Assembly (NCBI RefSeq): GCF_023238625.1
Contig: NZ_CP096670.1
Location: 2,159,501-2,223,500, forward strand
Length of the DNA: 64,000 nt
Direction of reading: 5' to 3'
DNA from: Agarivorans sp. TSD2052
GTDB taxonomy: Bacteria; Pseudomonadota; Gammaproteobacteria; Enterobacterales; Celerinatantimonadaceae
Positions within the stretch are counted from its first letter, which is position 1; each line of letters opens with the position of its first letter. Below are positions 36,816 to 44,809 of this stretch, piece after piece. Under the pieces are notes generated by a model that did no database searches, was not told the origin of the DNA, and saw only the letters and a program-made list of their open reading frames with translations. Position numbers and translations under genes: made by a program.

Positions 36816-38060
36816 TTACGCTCGGCGCTTTTTAAACGCCAGCCAGCCTGCACTTAATATTGTTTTAGCCACCACACCAAGAGCACTTAATTTAGGATCG
36901 GCTTTTTTACCCGCAGCGATACGCCACATTTGGTGTTCATACCAAACCAAGCCTACCATCGCCATTTTATCTAAGCCTGGTTTACCCGTTGTTGGCACGG
37001 TGAGCGGCATACCATGGTCTGGGTTGCCAATTAACTTATTAGGAAACTCAGGGTCAACCGCCATAGTACGGGCAATGCCAATGAAGTCTGTCGCCGATGT
37101 ATTGAGCGCTTCGTTCATAGCTGGCCCGGTTCTAAAGCCACCGGTGACTACGAGCGGTGTGCTAACCAATTTACGAACTTTTACCATGTAATCCATAAAA
37201 TAGGCTTCGCGTTTTATTGTGCTGGCCTTTAGCGGTTCGCTGTTATTTTTTGCGCCCATCATCGAGGGGCTTTCGTAAGTACCGCCCGATATTTCGATTA
37301 AATCAATCCCCTTATCACTGAGTGTTTGCACCACCTGCATCGACTCTTCTTCGGTGAAGCCGCCTTGCATAAAATCAGCGCTGTTTAGCTTAATGCCAAC
37401 TGGGAAATCATCTCCCACTTCTTTACGGATTGCCCGATACACTTCAACTACAAAGCGAAGGCGGTTTTCGAGCGAGCCACCCCATTGATCGTTTCTTTGA
37501 TTATGCCGAGAAGATAAAAACTGGCTCACCAAATAACCATGCGCGCCATGAATTTGAACCCCAGTAAACCCAGCCTGTTTGGCTAGCTTGGCACTGGTAG
37601 CAAATTGACTAATGATCTCATAGATGCCTGTTTCAGTGAGTGCGCGTGGCGTATTAAAGCCTTTTTCTAATCCACGCCCCAAAGCAATAGCAGACGGTGC
37701 CACTGGCTCTTCACATAAAAACTTAGGGATTTGCTTACCAGGGTGGTTAAGTTGCATCCAAATCTGAGCGCCATTCTGCTTACCCGCCTCGGCCCATTGA
37801 CTAAATAAGGCTAAGTTACTGTGTTCATCTAACACAACGTTTTTAGGTTCACCTAGCGCCTGCCTGTCTACCATTACATTACCGGTAACAGATAAGCCAA
37901 TACCGCCCTTAGCCCAACGTTTGTATAGCGTAGCTAAGCCAAAAGTGGGGTTATGTTGCTTATCGCCTAGCTGCTCGCTCATTGCTGATTTGAACAAACG
38001 GTTTTTAATCACTTGGCCATTAGACAGTGAAAAAGGTTGGCTGAGCTGATTCAAATTCAT
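36816..38060 (-). CDS. Old-Yellow-Enzyme-family NADH:flavin oxidoreductase
   Basis: FMN-dependent ene-reductase-type TIM barrel, 414 residues from the ATG at 38060 (MNLNQLSQPFSLSNGQVIKNR). Upstream codons to 38132 are open but unlike the family. Motifs: NRLFKSAMSEQLG at the N-terminus, FTGVQIHGAHGYLVSQFLSS with the substrate-binding His-x-x-His-type region (HGAHGY), WGGSLENRLRF and the C-terminal FIGIARTMAVDPEFPNK. It lacks the Fe-S and second nucleotide domains of 2,4-dienoyl-CoA reductase. The physiological substrate is not visible. No partner gene is adjacent. Confidence 0.88.
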   Translation of the reverse strand: MNLNQLSQPFSLSNGQVIKNRLFKSAMSEQLGDKQHNPTFGLATLYKRWAKGGIGLSVTGNVMVDRQALGEPKNVVLDEHSNLALFSQWAEAGKQNGAQIWMQLNHPGKQIPKFLCEEPVAPSAIALGRGLEKGFNTPRALTETGIYEIISQFATSAKLAKQAGFTGVQIHGAHGYLVSQFLSSRHNQRNDQWGGSLENRLRFVVEVYRAIRKEVGDDFPVGIKLNSADFMQGGFTEEESMQVVQTLSDKGIDLIEISGGTYESPSMMGAKNNSEPLKASTIKREAYFMDYMVKVRKLVSTPLVVTGGFRTGPAMNEALNTSATDFIGIARTMAVDPEFPNKLIGNPDHGMPLTVPTTGKPGLDKMAMVGLVWYEHQMWRIAAGKKADPKLSALGVVAKTILSAGWLAFKKRRA

Positions 38061-38358
38061 ATTTGATGTTACTGCTATATTGATTGTAATGATGGCTGCA
38101 GTATGCGCTATTTTGTTGTTAGTTCCGAACATTTAGCGGCTTTTAGCTTCTTGATTTAGTCAAGCTCTACAAATTTGTGTAACCAGCAATAGCTAAACGA
38201 TAAACGCTGGCTTTCTGGCTTACCTTTTAAGGTAGTAACCATGCTGTTTGCTAGTCACTAGGTGGAAGCGTTCTGTTTAAGGTATTTACTTTAACCGCTG
38301 AACTTAAGCCAGCTAAACCTCGTAGTAATACTTATGAATAACAACCCGAGTAAGTATT

Positions 38359-39771
38359 TTGGCTGAGCCCCGTTTGCCCAAGCACGCCTTACCCAAGAAT
38401 AGAGCCTTGTATTGGTTTAGTGAGGATTTACGGCTTAAAGACAATTTAGTACTAAGCGACTTAATTAGTCGCCACCAAAGCATCGCTTTTATTTATTTGC
38501 TTGATCCCGCTTGGTTAATACCTAATAACTTCCAGCATTGTTTGTTAGGGGCTCACCGCCTTAGATTTATCGTTCACTCACTGCTTGATTTAGAACAGCA
38601 GCTGGCAAGATTAGGTCATACGCTGCATATTTGTCAGGGCGACCCAATTAAATTGATACCCCAGTGGGTCACTCGCCATGGCATCAACCAAGTGGCATGC
38701 GCTAACCATGTGGGTTGGTATGAATCTAACACCCTGCACGCACTAAACCGGCTTTTGCCTCAACAGTTTATCGCTAGCGAATGGAATAACAGTTTGTTTG
38801 GTCAAAACCTGCTTGAAGCATACCCACTGTTTGAAAACCCGCTACAATTTGAAAGCTTTTCTAAGTTTCGTAATACTCTGGAAAAAGGCCGCGCTGAGGT
38901 CACCTTACCTTGCCAAACATGGATAGGTGATTTGCCCGCCCCGTTTAATTTGCAGGGCGAGTTTATCAGCGCAATGCAACTGCAAGAACTGCTTGGCTTA
39001 GCCACCCCAAGTAAAAGCGAAGTGGCAGTTGCCAGCCAAGAGGTATTTTTAGCCGGAGAACAAGCCGCGCTAGCCCACTTAAACGATTATTTTAGTAGCG
39101 CGGCTCCTAGCACTTATAAACAAACCCGTAACCAATTAGATGGCTGGCAAAGCTCTACCAAGTTGAGCCCCTATTTAGCCAATGGCAATTTGTCACCTAG
39201 ACAGATCTGGGCGGCCGTTAACAAATATGAGCGTGAGCATATTAAGAACGAATCTACCTACTGGATAAAATTTGAATTATTGTGGCGAGAATATTTTCAT
39301 TGCTTGGCCGTAAGGCAAGGGGCGAGCCTTTATGCATTTAAGGGCTTAAGCCAACACAAACCATTGAGCGCGTTCTACCCAGAGCGCTTTGCTAAGTGGT
39401 GTAACGGTAACACTCCCTACCCCTTAGTAAATGCGTGTATCAAGCAACTTATGCAAACGGGTTTTATCTCTAATAGAGGTAGGCAAATTGTTGCTAGCTG
39501 TTTAGTACATGACTTAGGTATTGATTGGCGTTATGGTGCGGCTTATTTTCAGCAACAGCTTATCGATCATGATCTAGCGTCTAACTGGGGCAATTGGCAG
39601 TATATTGCTGGTGTAGGCGTAGACCCTAGAGGGGGACGCCATTTTAACATTACTAAGCAAACCGCTTGTTATGATCCCCACGGAGAGTTCATTGCCAAAT
39701 GGCAAGGAGCAGTGACCAGCCAATCTTTAGATTCGGTCGACGCGGCCGATTGGCCCAACATGGCTGACTAA
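38359..39771 (+). CDS. DASH-type cryptochrome/photolyase
   Basis: FAD blue-light protein of the cryptochrome/photolyase family. It has 470 residues: an N-terminal antenna domain (NRALYWFSEDLRLKDN, typical opening) and a C-terminal FAD domain with WREYFHCLAVRQG and the DPRGGRHFN end, a hallmark of the DASH group, which repairs single-stranded pyrimidine dimers. No ATG is available in frame near the N-terminus, so I take TTG 38359. An out-of-frame ten-codon ATG ORF (38334-38366) overlaps this start. The gene is followed by the small DUF2256 gene often found beside photolyases. Confidence 0.87.
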   Translation: MAEPRLPKHALPKNRALYWFSEDLRLKDNLVLSDLISRHQSIAFIYLLDPAWLIPNNFQHCLLGAHRLRFIVHSLLDLEQQLARLGHTLHICQGDPIKLIPQWVTRHGINQVACANHVGWYESNTLHALNRLLPQQFIASEWNNSLFGQNLLEAYPLFENPLQFESFSKFRNTLEKGRAEVTLPCQTWIGDLPAPFNLQGEFISAMQLQELLGLATPSKSEVAVASQEVFLAGEQAALAHLNDYFSSAAPSTYKQTRNQLDGWQSSTKLSPYLANGNLSPRQIWAAVNKYEREHIKNESTYWIKFELLWREYFHCLAVRQGASLYAFKGLSQHKPLSAFYPERFAKWCNGNTPYPLVNACIKQLMQTGFISNRGRQIVASCLVHDLGIDWRYGAAYFQQQLIDHDLASNWGNWQYIAGVGVDPRGGRHFNITKQTACYDPHGEFIAKWQGAVTSQSLDSVDAADWPNMAD

Positions 39772-39862
39772 TGCGATTGGTCAGCGTTTATAGTTTGGTA
39801 AGCCCTTTGAGTGCTGTAACACTCTGCCTAGGGCCAGCACTTATACAGTTTGTCTGTAGATT

Positions 39863-40021
39863 ATGAAAAAGTCTCAACTTCCCAGTAAGCTGTGTTTAGT
39901 GTGCCAGCGGCCGTTTAATTGGCGTAAAAAGTGGGCACGTGATTGGCCATTAGTAAAATACTGTTCTAAGCGTTGCGCCAGCAATAAGCGTTGTGCTAGG
40001 CAAGCTCTAACTAAACCCTGA
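39863..40021 (+). CDS. DUF2256 zinc-finger-like small protein
   Basis: A 52-residue ORF starting [20 protein letters not shown]. The conserved series CxxC...W-R-K-K-W...YC-S-x-x-C ([25 protein letters not shown]) is the DUF2256 signature, four Cys probably binding zinc. In many bacteria this gene is next to a cryptochrome or photolyase, as here, but its role is unknown. It lies 91 nt after the cryptochrome stop. Confidence 0.85.
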   Translation: MKKSQLPSKLCLVCQRPFNWRKKWARDWPLVKYCSKRCASNKRCARQALTKP

Positions 40022-40039
40022 AATTAGCCCTTTTGCCGG

Positions 40040-40098
40040 CGGACAATAACGTTTGATCAGTTTTCTACTCGTTACAGGGGCTTTGCTATAAGCGCCAC
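40040..40098 (-). repeat. Degenerate attC-like site (last of array)
   Basis: After the 80-aa gene, the minus strand reads CTTATAGCAAAGCCC and, about 35 nt on, AAACGTTATTG, resembling the TTATAACAA and GCGTTA boxes of attC sites. The A to G change and poor symmetry make this the weakest of the four sites. Confidence 0.35.
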
Positions 40099-40341
40099 CT
40101 AGTGCGATAGTAAATATTTAATACCAAGACCCGCCACCAAAAGAGCGACGCCTAAACCCAAGATATACTTTGGCCCATGATCAGATTTATCGCTGGGAAC
40201 GACTTTATAAAATTGCCTGCTCGGATGATCAGAACCGAGGCAAACGGGGATAAGTTCTGTCAGTTGCGGAAGGCCTGTAATATAGGCAAGTAAAGTATAA
40301 ACAACTATCAAACCGCCCAAAATAATAAAAAAGTAACTCAC
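40099..40341 (-). CDS. Cassette gene: two-helix membrane protein
   Basis: An 80-residue product starting at GTG 40341, with hydrophobic segments at both ends (IILGGLIVVYTLLAYITGL and YILGLGVALLVAGLGIKYLL) and a short loop with a single Cys between. I do not recognise a family. It begins 18 nt into the DNA behind the attC junction at 40359/40360, the usual compact layout of gene cassettes. Confidence 0.68.
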   Translation of the reverse strand: MSYFFIILGGLIVVYTLLAYITGLPQLTELIPVCLGSDHPSRQFYKVVPSDKSDHGPKYILGLGVALLVAGLGIKYLLSH

Positions 40342-40351
40342 AGGTTCACCA

Positions 40352-40438
40352 GCTTATAACGCCGCAAGCACGGGCAATGGCCAGCAGCTTGCCGGGCTGT
40401 GGCCTTTGCCCCCGAGGAGCGTAGCGACAAGTTAGTGA
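40352..40438 (-). repeat. attC-like recombination site B
   Basis: On the minus strand it runs from CACTAACTTGTC to GGCGTTATAAGC. The RDD gene stop lies in its first box. Inside, 40371-40388 and 40396-40414 form a long imperfect hairpin (CGGGCAATGGCCAGCAGC against its near complement) with a short loop. Conserved ends plus an imperfect stem are the defining traits of attC. The predicted crossover is G^TT at 40360/40359. Confidence 0.75.
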
Positions 40439-40920
40439 CTTGCATTGTTAGCTGCTTTGACTACCACTGTGCCTGCCAAGTAGTCACCTATTCTTCGCTT
40501 GCTTTTGCCCAGTATTAGAAGCATGTCGATCATAGCCAAAAAAGGAATTGTTATGTTCCTTAAAAAGGACTGATAAAGGGTACAGTAAGCGCCAGTTTTT
40601 TTGCTAATCACCGATATTTTGTAGAGCGATTTACCAAGGCTACGCCCCTTTGGAAGAGCATCGCACAGCAGGTAATAACCACAAGCAACAGCAGCGACGA
40701 AAGCATCTTGAACCGTTTGATCCAGTTGCAAATGTTGAGCTATGGCAATAACAATTACACCCAGCACACCCGCAAAAAGAAGGTCGAAGCCATGCGCCAT
40801 ATATCGCGCACCTCTGCTAGCGAGAGCGGGCTTCACGACTTTGGGTTTAAGCTCTTCCGTTGCTTTCGGAGCGTCTGCTACCGATTCCAAATTACCGATA
40901 GTTGGTTCTACTCGTTCCAT
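40432..40920 (-). CDS. Cassette gene: RDD family membrane protein
   Basis: A 162-residue membrane protein with the RDD domain: ASRGARYMAHGFDLLFAGVL near residue 33, where R and D of the name-giving motif lie in the first helix region, a second helix (FVAAVACGYYLLCDALPKGR) and SLGKSLYKISVI leading to the third. RDD proteins are small membrane proteins, some implicated in Na+/H+ exchange. The first 30 residues are soluble. It sits between attC sites A and B, with its stop inside site B. Confidence 0.82.
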   Translation of the reverse strand: MERVEPTIGNLESVADAPKATEELKPKVVKPALASRGARYMAHGFDLLFAGVLGVIVIAIAQHLQLDQTVQDAFVAAVACGYYLLCDALPKGRSLGKSLYKISVISKKTGAYCTLYQSFLRNITIPFLAMIDMLLILGKSKRRIGDYLAGTVVVKAANNASH

Positions 40921-40944
40921 GATTTGATAACTTCTCTTGTACAG

Positions 40945-41044
40945 TTAACGCCTTTTAAACGGAAAATTACTGTTGGCTAAAATGTGTGAGGCACGAACAA
41001 CAGCCAACTGTAATTTGTCGACTTGAAAACCCTTGTTATAAGGC
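40945..41044 (-). repeat. attC recombination site A
   Basis: Best site of the array. Minus-strand ends are GCCTTATAACAA and AAGGCGTTAA, as in Vibrio-type cassette repeats. A 15-bp stem with one mismatch is formed by 40964-40978 and 41002-41016 (AAATTACTGTTGGCT type) around a 23-nt loop. The TAA stop of the 104-aa gene is part of the first box. Predicted crossover is G^TT at 40949/40948. Confidence 0.85.
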
Positions 41045-41350
41045 TTTTTCAACACAGTATCTATTTGCTTTAACTTCGATAATCCCTATATCACCTTCAA
41101 AACAGAAACCTGAATCCGATTCATAAATAGACTCAATTTCACCAAGGTATGGAACGTTATCAGACGTTGTTAAATTTGCTCTGATATTTAAGCCAATAAA
41201 ACTTACGGTGATTGGGTTCGAATCAATATTATTAGCAAACACCTTAAACTTCCGTCCGTCTCCGACCAAGAGAAGAAACTCTATATATAAGTTTTGATGA
41301 TCTAAAGTAAATGATAATAAATCAGACTCTGAAAGTTCAGTGAGCTTCAT
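41036..41350 (-). CDS. Cassette gene: hypothetical soluble protein
   Basis: A 104-residue protein of unknown function with no signal or membrane segment. The composition is acidic and beta-rich (LSFTLDHQNLYIEFLLLVGD; ANLTTSDNVPYLGEIESIYE). It resembles small immunity-protein-like folds only in a general way, so I give no function. It lies between attC-like sites D and A. The ATG is only 8 nt behind the TTATAAGG end of site D. Confidence 0.68.
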   Translation of the reverse strand: MKLTELSESDLLSFTLDHQNLYIEFLLLVGDGRKFKVFANNIDSNPITVSFIGLNIRANLTTSDNVPYLGEIESIYESDSGFCFEGDIGIIEVKANRYCVEKAL

Positions 41351-41356
41351 ACTTGC

Positions 41357-41439
41357 CTTATAACGCTAAGTAGGAAGCACGTGCTTCCTATCCCATTCAA
41401 TGAGCACGCTTCCTATCACTGAAAGTGTGACTTAGCGCA
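41357..41439 (-). repeat. attC-like site D (upstream border of array)
   Basis: The minus strand ends with ACTTAGCGTTATAAGG, and the far side has the complementary GCGCTAAGT. The perfect 8-bp outer repeat is 41364-41371 with 41430-41437. Inner repeats are AGGAAGCACGTGCTTCCT (41372-41389) and a further GCTTCCT copy at 41408-41414. The first box is not a clean RYYYAAC, so it may be a damaged attC. Confidence 0.5.
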
Positions 41440-41851
41440 AAATTGCCAGTCGGTTCATGCTCTCTCTTTAACTTATTGTCTACTTTGAGGTTTTCTTTTA
41501 ATTTTATCAATAGTCAGTGTTCAAGTTTTGTAGACCGTTTTGACAAAAGCAGCTTGAGAACCAATGAGTCTGTATATAGTCACAGTGGAAAAGTGCGCAA
41601 GCCCTAAACGTTCAGTTTTCGTCATGTATATATTAGAAGCACTGAGTGAAATGATGAGTGTTGCGAAAGATGAAGGCGGGTTTGAAGGTGTGACTGGACT
41701 ACCTGCTTAACAAACAATGAGGCAGGAATAAGATAGACCACGAATGCCCAACAGCCTCTTTCAAGCAATAATTATCCAACTTAGTTGTAAGCGATCAGCC
41801 TATATTGTCCGCCGATACCTATAACCGTGATTTATTGGTAATAACTTAACT
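41440..41851. other. Gene-poor stretch between cassettes and DedA gene
   Basis: About 410 bp. The only open frame of interest is the 48-codon plus-strand ORF noted separately. Around 41707-41760 the sequence GCTTAACAAACAATGAGG followed by AACAGCCTC loosely recalls an attC box, but there is no matching GCGTTA end. Otherwise I see nothing. Confidence 0.4.
41564..41710 (+). CDS. Possible 48-aa small protein
   Basis: ATG at 41564 gives 48 codons, beginning MSLYIVTVEKCASPKRSVF and ending EGGFEGVTGLPA. A weak TTGAGA precedes it. I know no homologue. It faces opposite to the neighbouring cassette genes. It may be a remnant of a longer gene or chance. Confidence 0.25.
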   Translation: MSLYIVTVEKCASPKRSVFVMYILEALSEMMSVAKDEGGFEGVTGLPA

Positions 41852-42469
41852 TCAGGGTTGTTTTTGCGGGCCGGGTTTCGGTTCAGTTCGCCACAATTGG
41901 TAAAGTGTTACCAAAAATACGCCTAGCATTAGCACGCTCAAGGCCGTTAGATTTTGCATGCCCATGGCGTCAAAGGTGGCACCAAACGAGTAACCGCCAC
42001 CAACTAAAACTAGCACCCATATTAGGGCTGAGCTGGCATTGAGAAGAGAAAACTTGCGCCACGGCATATCGGTTAAACCTAGTGGCAAGGCCCCAATAGT
42101 TCTAAGCCCTTTGGGGTAGCGATAAATAAAGATATAAGCGGTGCCATAACGCTCGGCAAGTAGGCGCGCGCGTTTAAATAGCTGACCAAATTGATTGGGT
42201 TTATCTAGCCAACCTGCGCCATAGGTTTTTGCCAGATAAAAACGCAACTCGTCACCTAAATAGCCGCCAGCAAAGCTTGCAATAGCCACCGCTCCAAGTT
42301 CTAGTGCGCCGGTATGTGCAGCGTAACCAGCAAACAACGGTAACCAGCCACTTTTAAGTGCACAATAGGCAAACACTATCAGGTACACAATAGTGCCATA
42401 TTGGTTAAGTAAATTAAGAAATGCGTCCACTATAAGACCTTGTTTGCCGTGTTTTAGTGTTGTGCTCAT
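41852..42469 (-). CDS. DedA/VTT family membrane protein
   Basis: A 205-residue inner-membrane protein of the DedA (SNARE-associated, VTT) superfamily, some members of which flip undecaprenyl phosphate or phospholipids. The conserved core is visible: GGYLGDELRFYLAKTYG, then RYGTAYIFIYRYPKGLRTIG with the key Arg residues and GLTDMPWRKFSLLNASSALI. The YPKG replaces the more usual FIPGVR-type box. It follows the histidine phosphatase gene on the same strand after 26 nt, so the two may be co-transcribed. Confidence 0.85.
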   Translation of the reverse strand: MSTTLKHGKQGLIVDAFLNLLNQYGTIVYLIVFAYCALKSGWLPLFAGYAAHTGALELGAVAIASFAGGYLGDELRFYLAKTYGAGWLDKPNQFGQLFKRARLLAERYGTAYIFIYRYPKGLRTIGALPLGLTDMPWRKFSLLNASSALIWVLVLVGGGYSFGATFDAMGMQNLTALSVLMLGVFLVTLYQLWRTEPKPGPQKQP

Positions 42470-42495
42470 CAGCGAAAATCGCTGAGCGCAGTAAA

Positions 42496-43098
42496 TTAAC
42501 GAGGTTTAACCCGCTTTCTTGCTACGACTCGCACCTCACCATGTTCAAGTCGTTTAACCAGTATTAACTCCCCAGATTGTGGGTACACACCGGTTAGCGC
42601 AGTGATATTAACTTGATGGGTTACCAACACCGTGGGTAGCGTTAAGTTTTGCTGGGCTAACCATTCTTTAAGCGTTTGGGTTTGTTGTTCTTGGCGTTGA
42701 AATTGCCGGTAAAAGGAGTTTAAAGCCAGCAATTCCTTTACCTCACCAAATTTAAGTAAGCGAGCAGTGTCTAGGCAGCGGCACCACTGGCTTGAAAATA
42801 CCCTTACCCGATCTATGCCGTGTAGACGAAACTGCTCGCCAATAGCGCTGGCTTGCTGTTGCCCTTCTGGCGACAAGTTACGTTGGGTACTACAATCGTT
42901 TACATCAAAATGTGTAGGGTCGCCGTTACCAGGGGCAATCGCATGTCGCAGCAATACAAGGTGGTTTGATGATTTGAGCTCATCCCAGAAGCCTGTTTGA
43001 TTGGCCTGTGCGTGGTTTGTTGCTAACACCATTAGGCTTATTAGCAAACACAGTCGTAACACCACCACTTGTAACTCGCTAGGTTTAGCCCAATACAT
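42496..43098 (-). CDS. Exported histidine phosphatase family protein
   Basis: A 200-residue protein with a signal peptide (LRLCLLISLMVLATNHAQA) and a phosphoglycerate-mutase-like domain. The catalytic motif is LLRHAIAPGNGDP (RH, His nucleophile), Arg in CLDTARLL, and the second His in VLVTHQVNITALTG. Being exported, it probably dephosphorylates an envelope or external substrate; known relatives include lipopolysaccharide and polyphosphate-type phosphatases. It is just upstream of the DedA gene, which suggests a joint role in lipid or polymer phosphate turnover (inference). Confidence 0.82.
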   Translation of the reverse strand: MYWAKPSELQVVVLRLCLLISLMVLATNHAQANQTGFWDELKSSNHLVLLRHAIAPGNGDPTHFDVNDCSTQRNLSPEGQQQASAIGEQFRLHGIDRVRVFSSQWCRCLDTARLLKFGEVKELLALNSFYRQFQRQEQQTQTLKEWLAQQNLTLPTVLVTHQVNITALTGVYPQSGELILVKRLEHGEVRVVARKRVKPR

Positions 43099-43388
43099 GT
43101 CGGCCTCATTGGAGGTAAGTTTATTGCTTGATTATTTATACGCAGCTTGAGGGGCTTAAGCTCAATACTAAACGTATTAAAATCAACGCGCTCAACTATT
43201 CTTGGCGGTTTGTATTGCTTTAGATTACTACCAGTAAGCAGACCAAGTCACCATACAGCCGCTAAACATGATCATGGTTGCTATTTTGTTGGCTTCCCCT
43301 TGTTTTTATTAAGCTAAGTTGTTATTGCTCGCATTAACAATACCTTAGCTTTTAAAAACAACGCGTTTTAGTTTGAGAGTAATCAGCC

Positions 43389-44672
43389 GTGCATAACCAA
43401 ATCAATAAACATCACAATACAAGATCATTTACGCGCCAATTCAGGGCTTGTGTTATGGCTATTATATTCGGTTTATTGAGTACTGCTGCTATGGCCAACT
43501 TTGTCGATACTAAAGGCACATCTATCGTTGATGAACATGGCCAAACATTGTTTCTGAAAGGCATAAATTTAGGAAACTGGCTGCTGTGGGAAGGTTACCT
43601 AATGATGGGCGACTATCAATATCGCACTCATACTCAGCTGTTTAACTCTCTAACAACGGTGTTTGGTAGCGAGGCTAAAGCGCGCGAATTTGAACATCAA
43701 TGGCGTTTACATTATGTGGACGATCAAGCCCTTAAAGCGTTAAGACAGTTAGGCTTTAATTCAGTACGAGTCCCCTTTCATTACCGGCTGTTTTGGCAAG
43801 ATGGTCAATTAACAGACCGCGGCTTTGAATACTTCGATCGTCTTATTCAATCAGCCGGTAAACATGGGATTTACGTATTGTTAGACATGCATGCTGCTCC
43901 CGGCTACCAAAACCCCGGCGCCCATGCTGATAACCTACAGTCTAATGCCAGCCAACCGCGAGACTCGGTGGGGTTTTGGGATAACAGTGAAAACATAGAA
44001 ATTGCTGCTAAAGTGTGGCGACATATTGCACTGCGCTACAAAGACGAACCGGTAATTTGGGGCTACGACTTACTTAACGAACCGGTTCCGCAACACGGTC
44101 GAGAACTCGAGTTGCTTAGCTCATTGATTACTCTGCGTAACGCCATAAGAGAAGTGGATACTCAACACATCATTGTTGCCCAAGGATCTTGGTGGGGGTC
44201 TGACCTTACGAAGTTAGATTGGACCGACCCAAAGGTGCAACAAGCGTCAGGGGTCACCGAACAGTGGGACAACAAGTTGGTGTATCAGCTTCATCATTAC
44301 GGCCCCGCGGCAGACACGATTGGCCGAGAAGCTATTACCAATAAGTTAAATGTTCCACTCATAATTGGCGAGTATGGCGAAAGCAATAATGCCAATATCG
44401 CAAAGATCACTGCGTGGGCCAAACAAGATCTGGCCGGTTACTTTGCTTGGTCTTTTAAGAAGATGTCGCATGATAAAACGCTGTGGACGATACCACCTAA
44501 CAGCGCTTACCAACAGCTAAAACACCACATCAACACAGCGCAACCTGGCTCAGATGATTTGTACCAAGCGATGTTGCACTTTGCCCAAAGCAACATCAAA
44601 AATGGTCATCCGGCTTTGCAATGGCATGGTGACTTTTATCAAGCGATTTATCCTTCGCTTACTGCTGAGTAG
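43389..44672 (+). CDS. Secreted GH5 glycoside hydrolase, glucanase-like
   Basis: A 427-residue exported enzyme starting at GTG 43389, with GAGAG 9 nt upstream. The signal peptide is ACVMAIIFGLLSTAAMA, cleaved before NFVDT. The GH5 TIM barrel shows KGINLGNWLLWEGYLM, which is typical of the exo-beta-1,3-glucanase-like branch, the acid/base E231 in YDLLNEPVPQ and the nucleophile E328 in LIIGEYGES. The natural substrate could be laminarin or cellulose-type glucan; sequence alone does not decide. It is monocistronic, and an ATG 22 codons downstream is unlikely as it would cut the signal peptide. Confidence 0.88.
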   Translation: MHNQINKHHNTRSFTRQFRACVMAIIFGLLSTAAMANFVDTKGTSIVDEHGQTLFLKGINLGNWLLWEGYLMMGDYQYRTHTQLFNSLTTVFGSEAKAREFEHQWRLHYVDDQALKALRQLGFNSVRVPFHYRLFWQDGQLTDRGFEYFDRLIQSAGKHGIYVLLDMHAAPGYQNPGAHADNLQSNASQPRDSVGFWDNSENIEIAAKVWRHIALRYKDEPVIWGYDLLNEPVPQHGRELELLSSLITLRNAIREVDTQHIIVAQGSWWGSDLTKLDWTDPKVQQASGVTEQWDNKLVYQLHHYGPAADTIGREAITNKLNVPLIIGEYGESNNANIAKITAWAKQDLAGYFAWSFKKMSHDKTLWTIPPNSAYQQLKHHINTAQPGSDDLYQAMLHFAQSNIKNGHPALQWHGDFYQAIYPSLTAE

Positions 44673-44702
44673 GCTCTACAATGTAGGCCGCTTAAAGCAA
44701 GA

Positions 44703-44790
44703 GTAATGAGTACTAAGCAGTGGATCACTTAAATGGAGTTCGCTATACCACTCTGCTACTCTGGCCACACATACATCTACTACTCATTAC
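44703..44790. repeat. Nested inverted repeats upstream of methyltransferase gene
   Basis: GTAATGAGTA (44703-44712) and TACTCATTAC (44781-44790) are perfect complements 68 nt apart. Within lies a shorter pair, GCAGTGG (44717-44723) with CCACTCTGC (44748-44756) after a 3-nt bulge. It precedes the homocysteine methyltransferase start by 20 nt. The minus strand looks slightly tRNA-like but no complete cloverleaf is formed. There is no T-run. Confidence 0.4.
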
Positions 44791-44809
44791 GTTGTCGAGA
44801 ACAGATTAA

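Noticed and set aside
44718-44770. tRNA-like sequence on the minus strand
   Set aside because: D-arm-like and acceptor-like strings occur, but anticodon and T arms cannot be formed and no TTCRA loop is present.
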